This document shows, piece by piece, positions 26,491 to 33,314 of a stretch of 64,000 nucleotides of DNA; position 1 is the stretch's first letter, and every line of letters starts with the position of its first letter. The position numbers and the translations under genes are program-made. Source of the stretch: Lentisphaerae bacterium GWF2_57_35 (GTDB lineage Bacteria; Verrucomicrobiota; Kiritimatiellia; CAIQIC01; GWF2-57-35). The notes under the pieces are model-generated. The model was given only the letters and a program-made list of their open reading frames with translations. It was not told the origin of the DNA and did not search any database. The DNA lies in assembly GCA_001804865.1 (NCBI GenBank), contig MHBK01000064.1, forward strand, positions 1 to 64,000, in the 5' to 3' direction.

Positions 26491-26584
26491 TGGAGGGTTC
26501 CGCTCTGTCGGAACCTTCTTCTTCCGGTCGCGACGTAGCGCAACCCTCCAAAACACAAACCATCTTGTAGCATCTTGTAGCGGC
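26491..26584. repeat. Mosaic double-hairpin repeat, copy B
   Basis: The core at 26491-26550 (TGGAGG to CCTCCA) has the GGTTCCG/CGGAACC and GGTCGCG/CGCGACG-type palindromes, in the opposite order to copy A. The tail (26551-26584) contains AAACACAAAC and two CATCTTGTAG units, ending GCGGC. Confidence 0.82.
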
Positions 26585-26931
26585 AATCCTTCTTGGCCCA
26601 GCTCTACATGAAGAGATTTTTTGTATAGTCCACCTTGGCAAACTGACTCCTTCCCGCATAAAGACTCCTTCGCTCGCAAGGCTAAAAGTAAACGTGCGTT
26701 CACAAGCAGTTGACGGCAAATCCCTTTTTCTCCATGCCCTCGCCCCCGTTCCGTTTCGTCCGCTATGCTCGCCAGCGAACCGATGCTCATAAATAGTTGA
26801 CGCCAAACTTTTTTGCGCCCTTGACCCGCTTCGACGCCATCCGGTAACCTCAGGGGCAAGCATGGTAAAGTGGCCGTTGCATAAAGACTCTTTAAAGTGC
26901 GGTCAATAAAGACTGTTCGAGCGGGAGACAA
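26585..26931. other. Gene-free stretch without recognised features
   Basis: I see no credible gene on either strand. Three CATAAAGACT or AATAAAGACT motifs (26654, 26880 and 26907) lie here, the last about 25 bases before the next gene; they may be promoter-related or chance. Confidence 0.4.
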
Positions 26932-27654
26932 ATGAGTACGACACAGGTCAAAGACATCATACTTGATCGCATCAATGTCGAAGTGTTTCTCGGACACAAT
27001 GCGCTCGGCGTCTACATTGCACTCTCGGATCATTCATCCATACTAAACGCGCTGCCTTTCCGTCAGGCGTTGGGCACGATTCAACGCCATGCTCTGGATT
27101 CCTTCATTCTCTCGCTGTGCAAGTTGTATGAGAAACCAAATCAGAAGTATCCCAACTACAGTATTCCAACAACGCTCGCACTCCTGCAGGAAGATCGATT
27201 TAATCTGGCGGACCGAATCCAGAATCACGTTCGTCTCGAGCAGTTCATCCAGGCTAATGTTGACAATAGCTTTGTCGTTCGTTGCTCAGACGACATGACT
27301 CGGATTCCGGCCCTGCTCCTCGACCATTTCTCGGAGCAGTGTCCCCGGACGCCCCCACGAGACAGGAAAGAACTGGACTACATTCTCGACGCACTGAAGG
27401 TGCTTCGTGACAAGCGCGTCGCCCATCATGAAAATGCCGACCTCGCGTCCCTCAGCAAGGCCAATTTGGACGGCGCACTTCGGTTGCTCGCCTTTGCGCA
27501 GACCTACATCAACCTTGTAGGCTACGGCTTCTTCGGATTCTCCCAAGAAGCCGAGGTGAACTCAGATGGATTTGCCCCCAGCAAGAGCGTCGTGTGGCCA
27601 GAACTGAACCGAATGATAGGACTGCTCGAAGAAAGTGGACACGTACGCAAGTAA
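26932..27654 (+). CDS. AbiU2-like HEPN protein
   Basis: A 240-residue, mostly helical protein. It resembles HEPN proteins of the AbiU2 kind: a first helix pair, an RHALDSFILSLCKLYEK helix, and near residue 163 LRDKRVAHHENAD, which fits the HEPN RNase motif R-x4-6-H. AbiU2 belongs to a lactococcal phage abortive-infection system; for this protein an RNase or defence role is inference. The stop codon lies inside a strong hairpin that forms part of an attC-like site. It looks like a single-gene cassette with no partner in front. Confidence 0.6.
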   Translation: MSTTQVKDIILDRINVEVFLGHNALGVYIALSDHSSILNALPFRQALGTIQRHALDSFILSLCKLYEKPNQKYPNYSIPTTLALLQEDRFNLADRIQNHVRLEQFIQANVDNSFVVRCSDDMTRIPALLLDHFSEQCPRTPPRDRKELDYILDALKVLRDKRVAHHENADLASLSKANLDGALRLLAFAQTYINLVGYGFFGFSQEAEVNSDGFAPSKSVVWPELNRMIGLLEESGHVRK

Positions 27655-27708
27655 GCCGCGCCGCTTCGCTCTGCGGCTCACTTGCGCCGGTCACTTTCGG
27701 CGTTGTGC
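27631..27708 (+). other. attC-like fold 2 (tentative)
   Basis: GAAAGTG (27631-27637) pairs with CACTTTC (27692-27698). Inside, CGCAAGTAAGCCGC (27646-27659) pairs with GCGGCTCACTTGCG (27673-27686) with one mismatch. The end GGCGTTGTGC carries GTTGTGC (27702-27708), six of seven matches to GTTRRRY. The left 7-mer is poor (GCTCGAA). The AbiU2-like stop lies within the stem and the next gene starts three bases after the core, as in integron cassettes. Confidence 0.45.
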
Positions 27709-27710
27709 AT

Positions 27711-28085
27711 ATGATGAGAAGGATGGATGACATGCGTACAGGTCATGTAAAACCAATATGGCTAAAAACTGCAATATCCTTCTCTTTCATATTTACCTGT
27801 GGAATTATCGTGCTCAGCCTTGTGCGAGCCGTTATCCCATTTGACAGCATGTTCGCGGAATATCTTCATGCGATCATATTTTACGGATCGCTTCCTATTC
27901 TTTGGATTATTGAGAAGAGTCTTGCCTCCTGTGGTATCTCTGGAGACCGATCAATGCTGTATATCGTTCCGATATTCATTATCATCATATTATACTGGGC
28001 TGCACTAGGTTTTGTGATTGGAGCCATCATTGGATCTATTAAGAAACAGGATGAAATGCACAATAAAATGCTCGGTACAGTGTAA
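27711..28085 (+). CDS. Small membrane protein of unknown function
   Basis: A 124-residue protein with three hydrophobic segments: about residues 18-38 (AISFSFIFTCGIIVLSLV), 46-66 (YLHAIIFYGSLPILWIIEKSL) and 78-104 (LYIVPIFIIIILYWAALGFVIGAIIGSI), and a short polar, charged tail. No motif tells its function. The ATG at 27711 directly follows the attC-like core, the reason for choosing it over the longer open frame, which would overlap the AbiU2-like gene. It is Ile- and Phe-rich and looks AT-rich, unlike the core genes. Confidence 0.6.
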   Translation: MMRRMDDMRTGHVKPIWLKTAISFSFIFTCGIIVLSLVRAVIPFDSMFAEYLHAIIFYGSLPILWIIEKSLASCGISGDRSMLYIVPIFIIIILYWAALGFVIGAIIGSIKKQDEMHNKMLGTV

Positions 28086-28122
28086 ACGCCGCCCGAGATT
28101 TTCGACGTTGGCCACAGATAAC

Positions 28123-28524
28123 ATGTCACCCAGTCGCATAGTCACAGTGATAGGATTGGCGATGCTTGCAGTGCTGGCGATTGCGCACAGCAAGATACCG
28201 GGGCTTCGTCGCCTATCCTCGCACTTGCCGACGCCACGGGCCGTTCTTGGATCAGGCGCATCAGTAGGTGGCGCGGCAATGCTCGGATGCGTGGGCGTCA
28301 TTATTGCTCTGGTCTGCTATGGCATGCTCTACAACGCGGGCATCCTTTTGGTAAGGCTTGCAACCTGGGGAAGAGTATCGTGCGCGCCATTCCGGCTGGA
28401 TGTGCCGCGTTCGCCTCAGTTCGCACGGTCACGAAAGCGATTGGTCTCGATGAATCTGTGCATGATGCTTGGGTTGTTGTTCTGGATCGTTATCTTTGTT
28501 GCTCTAGCGTATACAATGCACTGA
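28123..28524 (+). CDS. Small membrane protein of unknown function
   Basis: A 133-residue protein with an N-terminal helix (about 5-22, IVTVIGLAMLAVLAIA), a second at about 50-76 (AMLGCVGVIIALVCYGMLYNAGILLV) and a third at the end (about 110-131, MLGLLFWIVIFVALAY). A basic loop (about 78-105) lies between. No family is recognised. The start at 28123 is the first ATG after the previous stop region; an upstream ATG overlaps the preceding gene. The next gene starts 16 bases later behind AAGGAGA, so the two may be one unit. Confidence 0.5.
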   Translation: MSPSRIVTVIGLAMLAVLAIAHSKIPGLRRLSSHLPTPRAVLGSGASVGGAAMLGCVGVIIALVCYGMLYNAGILLVRLATWGRVSCAPFRLDVPRSPQFARSRKRLVSMNLCMMLGLLFWIVIFVALAYTMH

Positions 28525-28540
28525 AAGGAGAGTTTTCACA

Positions 28541-29287
28541 ATGGACATTCCGCGGATCTTCAACATCACCGAAAGTGCTCACCGCATCCATAACCCGATC
28601 ACACCCGAAAAGCTCGCCGCTCTCGGCGCGGCGCTGCGTCTGGAAACGGGGGTCCGCGTGCTTGACCTCGGCAGCGGTTCCGGGGAGATGCTGTGCACGT
28701 GGGCACGCGATCACGGAGTCATCGGCACGGGCATTGACATGAGCCCGTTGTTCACCGAGCACGCGAGAATCCGCGCTGAAGAACTCGGCGTGGCCGATCA
28801 AGTCAAGTTTATCCACGGCGATGCCGCGGGCTACGTCTCTGACGAGAAGGTCGGCGTGGCAGCCTGTGTCGGCGCCACTTGGATTGCTGGGGGAGTCGTC
28901 GGCACGATCGAGCTTCTGGCGCAGAGCCTTCACAACGGAGGGATCATCCTCATCGGCGAGCCCTACTGGCGGCGCTTGCCGCCGACGGAAGATGTTGCCA
29001 AGGGGTGTCTTGTCGGCTCCATCTCCGACTATCTCATGCTTCCGGAACTGCTCGCGTCTTTCGGCCGCCTTGGCTGCGACGTCGTTGAGATGGTTCTGGC
29101 AGACCAAGACGGCTGGGACAGATACGAGGCGGCCAAATGGCTCACCATGCGCCGATGGCTTGAAGCTAATCCCGACGACCAGCTCGCGCAGGATGTTCGA
29201 GCCAGGCTGGCCTCGGAACCCGAGCGTTACGCCGCTTACACGCGTGAATACCTAGGCTGGGGTGTGTTCGCGCTGATGAGGCGATGA
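28541..29287 (+). CDS. SAM-dependent class I methyltransferase
   Basis: A 248-residue protein. Motif I is VLDLGSGSGEMLCTWARDHG (about residues 45-63), the acidic end of strand 2 is GTGIDMSPLF, and the adenine-side motif is KFIHGDAAGYV. A strand-4 motif (VGVAACVGATWIAGG) follows. It resembles UbiE/Methyltransf_25-type small-molecule methylases, and the substrate cannot be told. AAGGAGA precedes the ATG. It lies in the accessory island but looks more GC-rich than the genes on both sides, suggesting another source. Confidence 0.82.
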   Translation: MDIPRIFNITESAHRIHNPITPEKLAALGAALRLETGVRVLDLGSGSGEMLCTWARDHGVIGTGIDMSPLFTEHARIRAEELGVADQVKFIHGDAAGYVSDEKVGVAACVGATWIAGGVVGTIELLAQSLHNGGIILIGEPYWRRLPPTEDVAKGCLVGSISDYLMLPELLASFGRLGCDVVEMVLADQDGWDRYEAAKWLTMRRWLEANPDDQLAQDVRARLASEPERYAAYTREYLGWGVFALMRR

Positions 29288-29377
29288 GGAGTTGGGGCCT
29301 CCCGGCGGAGCGCCGTGTTTTCCTGAGGAGACCGGACTGACTTGACGGACTTCCATAGCGGTGATATGGTTTTCCAT

Positions 29378-29602
29378 ATGAAGACAACACTCAACATAAG
29401 CGATGTGACCATGCGCGAGGTGAAGAGGGAGGCTGCGCGGCGACAGCAAACCATGTCCGAAGTGGTCGAGATGGCTCTGCGCATCATCATCGAGCCGAGG
29501 AAGGAGCCGGTAGCGTTGCCGGCTCTGCCCGAATTCAGCAGCGGGGGACTGCGCGTCGACATCGCCAATCGCGATGCGCTCTATGACGTGATGGGAGGCT
29601 AG
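29378..29602 (+). CDS. vapB: Ribbon-helix-helix antitoxin (VapB type)
   Basis: A 74-residue protein with an N-terminal MetJ/Arc-type fold: KTTLNISDVTMREVKREAARRQQTMSEVVEMALR gives the beta strand and two helices that bind DNA. The Pro-rich C-terminal half (LPALPEFSSGGLRVDIANRDALYDVM) would wrap around the toxin. The ATG at 29378 precedes the strand directly; a TTG at 29342 is in frame but unneeded. The stop is 2 bases before vapC, so they are coupled and presumably autoregulated. Confidence 0.85.
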   Translation: MKTTLNISDVTMREVKREAARRQQTMSEVVEMALRIIIEPRKEPVALPALPEFSSGGLRVDIANRDALYDVMGG

Positions 29603-29604
29603 TC

Positions 29605-30090
29605 ATGTATGTTGTCGACACCAACATCCTGGTCTATGGCGCCGACAGGGACTCGCCCGACCATGCGAGATGTCGTGCGTTGCTGGAGCAGTGCCGTTCA
29701 GAAACGACCCCTTGGTATGTGACGTGGGGCATCGTATATGAATTTCTCCGCATCGTGACCCATCCGCGAGTCCTGATCCGTCCTTTCTCGGCTGCACAGG
29801 CATGGGCGTTTCTGGACGCCTTGTTCGCTTCCCCGAGTCTTAGGATTCTGACCGAAACAGACCGTCATCGTCACGTTGCGGCAGAAGTGTTCATCGAGAC
29901 CCCAGGCATCTCAGGCAACTTGGTCTTCGATGCGCACACGGCTATTCTGATGAGGGAAAACGGGATCAAAACCATCTATACGCGAGACACGGATTTCAAC
30001 CGGTTCCCTTTTGTCGACACGGTCGATCCCGTCTCAGATCACCGCCGAACAAGCGCCTCCGCTTTACGGCGCGTTCCGCGCCGAAAGTGA
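29605..30090 (+). CDS. vapC: PIN-domain toxin (VapC type)
   Basis: The 161-residue protein carries the PIN-domain acidic residues: Asp5 in VVDTNILVYG, Glu near 48 in WGIVYEFLRI, Asp near 111 in NLVFDAHTAIL and Asp near 129-131 in TRDTDFNRF. PIN toxins are magnesium-dependent RNases, often cutting tRNA or rRNA. The last 16 or so codons, including the Arg-rich end, lie inside an attC-like fold at 30044-30106; they look like recruited non-conserved sequence. The partner VapB lies directly upstream. Confidence 0.9.
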   Translation: MYVVDTNILVYGADRDSPDHARCRALLEQCRSETTPWYVTWGIVYEFLRIVTHPRVLIRPFSAAQAWAFLDALFASPSLRILTETDRHRHVAAEVFIETPGISGNLVFDAHTAILMRENGIKTIYTRDTDFNRFPFVDTVDPVSDHRRTSASALRRVPRRK

Positions 30091-30106
30091 GGCGTGCCGT
30101 TTGGGC
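30044..30106 (+). other. attC-like fold 3 (best candidate)
   Basis: A 63-bp nested palindrome. Outer GCC/AAC of GCCGAAC (30044-30050) pair with GTT and GGC of GTTTGGGC (30099-30106). CGCCTC (30054-30059) pairs with GAGGCG (30089-30094). The inner stem CTTT-A-CGGCGCG (30062-30073) pairs with CGCGCCGAAAG (30077-30087) with one bulged A. Outer, middle and inner arms plus extrahelical bases are what a folded attC has. The vapC stop is inside and the next ATG is 18 bases after it. Confidence 0.5.
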
Positions 30107-30123
30107 TTCGGAAAGAGGATAAG

Positions 30124-30477
30124 ATGATTGAATCAAGAAAACAGATGTCAGCGATTCTGAAGGAGATGGCTCTCACCGTACTTGATAGTCCAGAGTCAGT
30201 ACCTTCTTCAGAAGCGGCCAGCGCCGCCCTGTTGCTGTCGCATGTTGCATGGCAACGAGCCAACGGCGACGAGATCACGCTCGCAATGTATCGATCGGCG
30301 CTCGCAGAGATGCAGAAATCCAGGCCTGGTCTTTGGAAAGAACTCAAGTCGGCCGATCCTGAAGCGCTTATCGCTGAGTTGGTTAATTTCAAGAACCAGA
30401 ACTATCCCCATGACAAACGAAGGGTCGTCGCCTGCGGGACCTACAACAACAAAGTCCGTGCGGAGTGGACCGAATGA
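30124..30477 (+). CDS. Hypothetical protein of the accessory island
   Basis: A 117-residue soluble, mostly helical protein, with no signal or membrane segment and no family I recognise. It has Ala/Leu-rich helices in the first 60 residues, SEAASAALLLSHVAWQRANG among them, and a polar, basic C-terminus (YPHDKRRVVACGTYNNKVRAEW). The ATG at 30124 follows an attC-like site by 18 bases. It stands alone, as a single-gene cassette would, and no partner gene follows. Confidence 0.6.
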   Translation: MIESRKQMSAILKEMALTVLDSPESVPSSEAASAALLLSHVAWQRANGDEITLAMYRSALAEMQKSRPGLWKELKSADPEALIAELVNFKNQNYPHDKRRVVACGTYNNKVRAEWTE

Positions 30478-30520
30478 CCACGACATGAAAGTTGATTCCT
30501 CGATGCCTGACCCTGGTGGA

Positions 30521-30611
30521 CCTCGAACCCGTTGTCGTGCGCAAGTCCCTGGCCCAATGGCTGCGCGCCTCGCCCCCCTAATTCTCGCCTTGACGGCGTT
30601 AAAAAGATAAT
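30521..30611 (+). pseudogene. Remnant of a NUDIX gene 3' end
   Basis: This segment matches the last 30 codons and stop of the NUDIX gene (25183-25274) with roughly 80-85% identity by eye: GTCGTGCGCAAGTCCCTG and CCAATGGCTGCGCGCCTCG are shared. One G is missing in the GCCTCGGCCCC position, which shifts the frame, and the upstream Nudix box is absent. Even the TAATGA after the end resembles the original. So a second, slightly different NUDIX gene end sits at the right side of the accessory genes. Confidence 0.85.
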
Positions 30612-30726
30612 GAGCCCAAGTCTTTGATCCTTTTAAACTTTGGCTATGGACTCATCGCACTGGCGCTGATGGATAACGATGTGATTGTCATAAAGCATCG
30701 GATGGTGTATATTTCATGCGTAAATT

Positions 30727-30996
30727 ATGACTACAATTACATTACAGTGTCCAGATGAGCTAATGATGGCTTTAGGTCGCCGGGTGGAAGATGCGGCGAG
30801 CGAAATCGGTCGTGCGGCCGCTCTCAAGCTATTTGAATCCGGCCGCATATCGAGCGGTTTAGCGGCCCAGCTTTCCGGTATGTCTCGTGTAGAATTCCTT
30901 TATTCGTGTGGACAGAATGGCATTTCTATTTTTCAGCAGAATCCCGATGAGATAACGTCAGATTCCAAGGCTGTTCTTCATGCGCGTAATCGTTAA
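30727..30996 (+). CDS. UPF0175-family antitoxin
   Basis: An 89-residue protein of the UPF0175 family: a short N-terminal strand (ITLQCPDELMMAL), then EIGRAAALKLFESGRISSGLAAQLSGMSRVEFLYSCGQNGI, a helix-turn-helix-like unit. These small proteins lie in front of DUF3368 PIN genes and are taken as their antitoxins. It overlaps the PIN gene by 17 bases. Its composition looks AT-rich compared with the gat genes that follow. Confidence 0.85.
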   Translation: MTTITLQCPDELMMALGRRVEDAASEIGRAAALKLFESGRISSGLAAQLSGMSRVEFLYSCGQNGISIFQQNPDEITSDSKAVLHARNR

Positions 30997-31426
30997 TACT
31001 TCGCCTTTAATTGCTTTGGATCGCATTGGTCGACTCGGCTTACTTCGTCAGTTATTTGTGAATATTGTTCGACCTCAAGCTGTGTTGGATGAGTTATTGG
31101 CTGGTCGCCATCGGCATGAAGGATCAAAGGAATTATATGATGCGGAGTGGATCAGCACCGAGCCCAATCCTCATGGCATGAATTTGCGCAAGGAACTCGG
31201 CGCTGGTGAAACGGCGGTTATTATATTGGCGATGAATACGCAAGCTGATCTTGTCTTATTGGATGATTTGCAAGCGAGGATTGTTGCGGTTGGGGTTGGA
31301 TTACAAGTTGCCGGAACTCTTGGTCTTGTTCAGGCTGCATGTGACGCAGCTCTTATTCCTGATGCGAAGGTCGTCTTCAATGAATTACAGCGTTGTGGAT
31401 TTCGAATGCCGCATCACTTACTTTAA
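30980..31426 (+). CDS. DUF3368 PIN-domain toxin
   Basis: A 148-residue PIN-like protein. The DUF3368 features are present: IVNTSPLIALDRIGRLGLL at the start, Glu and Asp residues in GAGETAVIILAM, and VLLDDLQARIVA followed by GTLGLVQAA. It is expected to be an RNase toxin held by the overlapping UPF0175 protein. AT-rich composition and position at the end of the accessory island suggest acquisition. The gatC gene follows after about 100 bases. Confidence 0.85.
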   Translation: MRVIVNTSPLIALDRIGRLGLLRQLFVNIVRPQAVLDELLAGRHRHEGSKELYDAEWISTEPNPHGMNLRKELGAGETAVIILAMNTQADLVLLDDLQARIVAVGVGLQVAGTLGLVQAACDAALIPDAKVVFNELQRCGFRMPHHLL

Positions 31427-31528
31427 CGTCGGCCTGTCATGCGAATCCCGCAAAGAATGAACCCATTCTTGCATTACTCTCTCCGACTGCATAAACTGCA
31501 AACTCCTTTTTGAAAAGCGAGGTTTGTT

Positions 31529-31834
31529 ATGTCGGCAACGTATGCGCAGAGTACGGATAAAATCGATGTGCGGTATGTCGCTCATCTGGCGCGGTTGAAC
31601 CTGACGGAGGAGGAAGTTGTCCTCTTTCAGTCGCAACTGGATCAGATTCTGGCCCACGTGAAGGAGTTGACGGCGCTGGATGTGGAAGGCGTGGAGCCGA
31701 CGGCTCATGCCTGGCCGGTGCAGAACGTTTTTCGCGCGGACGAGCCGCGGGCTTGCGTGGATCGCGAAAAGGTCCTAAAAAATGCGCCGCTCGAACGAAA
31801 CGGGCAGTTTGTCGTGCCGAAAATCATAGAATAA
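31529..31834 (+). CDS. gatC: Aspartyl/glutamyl-tRNA amidotransferase subunit C
   Basis: The 101-residue protein has the GatC pattern: IDVRYVAHLARLNLTEEE near the start, FQSQLDQILAHVKELTALDVEGVEPTAH in the middle and the ending APLERNGQFVVPKIIE. GatC stabilises the GatA-GatB pair. It is first of gatC-gatA-gatB, the set for making Gln-tRNA and/or Asn-tRNA by transamidation. GCGAGG lies upstream of the ATG. Confidence 0.95.
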   Translation: MSATYAQSTDKIDVRYVAHLARLNLTEEEVVLFQSQLDQILAHVKELTALDVEGVEPTAHAWPVQNVFRADEPRACVDREKVLKNAPLERNGQFVVPKIIE

Positions 31835-31844
31835 TCGGGGTTTT

Positions 31845-33311
31845 ATGAGCGATTTGCACAGTTTATCACTACATCAGGCTTCCAGCCTGCTGGCCGGGCG
31901 TCAATGCAGCTCGGAAGAGTTGGTTCAAGCGCTGCTGAAGCGGATTGCCGCCGTGGATGCCTCCGTTCAGGCGTATGTTTCCCTCGATGCCGAGTCGGCT
32001 CTTGCGCAGGCTCGCGAGGCGGATCGCCGTCGTGCGTCCGGCGGAAGCGTCGATCCCTTGCTCGGTCTGCCCATTGCGGTCAAGGATGTGTTGAATGTGG
32101 ACGGGCAGCCCTGCACTTGCGCCTCGCGCATTCTGGAAGGTTACATTTCGCCTTATGACGCCACGTGCGTGGCGCGTTTGCGTTCTCGCGGGGCCATTTT
32201 ATTGGGCCGGGTGAACATGGACGAATTTGCGATGGGGTCCAGCACGGAAAACTCGGCGTTCAAGGTTACCCGGAATCCCTGGAAGCTGGATCACGTTCCC
32301 GGCGGCTCCAGCGGCGGTTCGGCGGCGGCTGTGGCGGCCGACGAGGCGCTGGCCGCGTTGGGCACGGATACCGGCGGTTCGATCCGCCAGCCGGCCGCCT
32401 TTTGCGGCTGCGTCGGGTTGAAGCCGACCTATGGGCGGATTTCGCGTTATGGATTGACCGCCTTCGCTTCGTCGCTGGATCAGGTCGGCCCTCTGACCAA
32501 GACGGTGCAGGACGCCTCTTTGCTGTTGCGGGCCATGTCCGGCCACGACCCGATGGATTCGAGTTCCGTGGATGTTCCCGTCCCGGATTATTCCCTGGCG
32601 CTTCGGCCTGATCTGAAGGGCATGAAGCTAGGGTTGCCCAAGGAATATTTTGTCGAGGGCATGGACCCGCAGGTGGAAAGCGCGGTTCGCGCCGCGGTGG
32701 AGCAATGCCGGGCGTTGGGCGCGGAGATTGTCGAAGTGAGCCTGCCGCATACGCGCTATGCGATTGCCGCCTATTACGTCATCGCCACCGCGGAAGCCTC
32801 GGCCAACCTGGCCCGCTTCGATGGCGTGCGCTACGGCAAACGCGTCGAGGGCGAAGACCCGATCGATATGTACGGAAAGACCCGTGCGGCCGGTTTTGGG
32901 CGCGAAGTCAAACGGCGCATCATTCTTGGCACCTACGTGCTCAGCAGCGGTTACTACGATGCCTATTACCTGCGCGCCCAAAAAGTGCGCACGCTGATTC
33001 GCAACGATTTCCTGAAGGCCTTCGAAACCTGCGACGCTTTGCTGACGCCGGTCGCTCCGACAGCGGCCTATCGCATCGGCGAAAAGAAGGACGATCCGCT
33101 GCAAATGTATTTGGGCGACATTTTCACGGTCACGGCCAATCTAGCCGGCATCTGCGGGCTTTCGGCGCCCTGCGGGTTTACCGGCGGCGGCCTGCCCATC
33201 GGCCTGCAAATCCTGGGGCCGGGCTTCAAGGAAGAAAACATTTTGAGAGTGGGTCATGCCTACGAGCAGGCCACCGAATGGCGCCTGAAAAAACCGGAGT
33301 TGAAAGGATAA
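31845..33311 (+). CDS. gatA: Aspartyl/glutamyl-tRNA amidotransferase subunit A
   Basis: A 488-residue amidase-signature enzyme. The Ser-cisSer-Lys triad is visible as Lys in PIAVKDVLNV (about residue 79) and the serines in PGGSSGGSAAAVAA and TDTGGSIRQPAAFCG (about 155-180). It releases ammonia from glutamine and passes it to GatB. It starts 10 bases after the gatC stop and ends 3 bases before gatB, a tight operon. Confidence 0.97.
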   Translation: MSDLHSLSLHQASSLLAGRQCSSEELVQALLKRIAAVDASVQAYVSLDAESALAQAREADRRRASGGSVDPLLGLPIAVKDVLNVDGQPCTCASRILEGYISPYDATCVARLRSRGAILLGRVNMDEFAMGSSTENSAFKVTRNPWKLDHVPGGSSGGSAAAVAADEALAALGTDTGGSIRQPAAFCGCVGLKPTYGRISRYGLTAFASSLDQVGPLTKTVQDASLLLRAMSGHDPMDSSSVDVPVPDYSLALRPDLKGMKLGLPKEYFVEGMDPQVESAVRAAVEQCRALGAEIVEVSLPHTRYAIAAYYVIATAEASANLARFDGVRYGKRVEGEDPIDMYGKTRAAGFGREVKRRIILGTYVLSSGYYDAYYLRAQKVRTLIRNDFLKAFETCDALLTPVAPTAAYRIGEKKDDPLQMYLGDIFTVTANLAGICGLSAPCGFTGGGLPIGLQILGPGFKEENILRVGHAYEQATEWRLKKPELKG

Positions 33312-33314
33312 GCC

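Noticed and set aside
26431..27033. 200-codon minus-strand frame in the gap before the AbiU2-like gene
   Set aside because: It runs through the mosaic repeat, overlaps the real gene and has no ribosome site or motif.
28085..28123. Further attC-like site between the two small membrane protein genes
   Set aside because: GACGTTGGCC resembles a core end, but I find no partner box or stem in the 37 bases.
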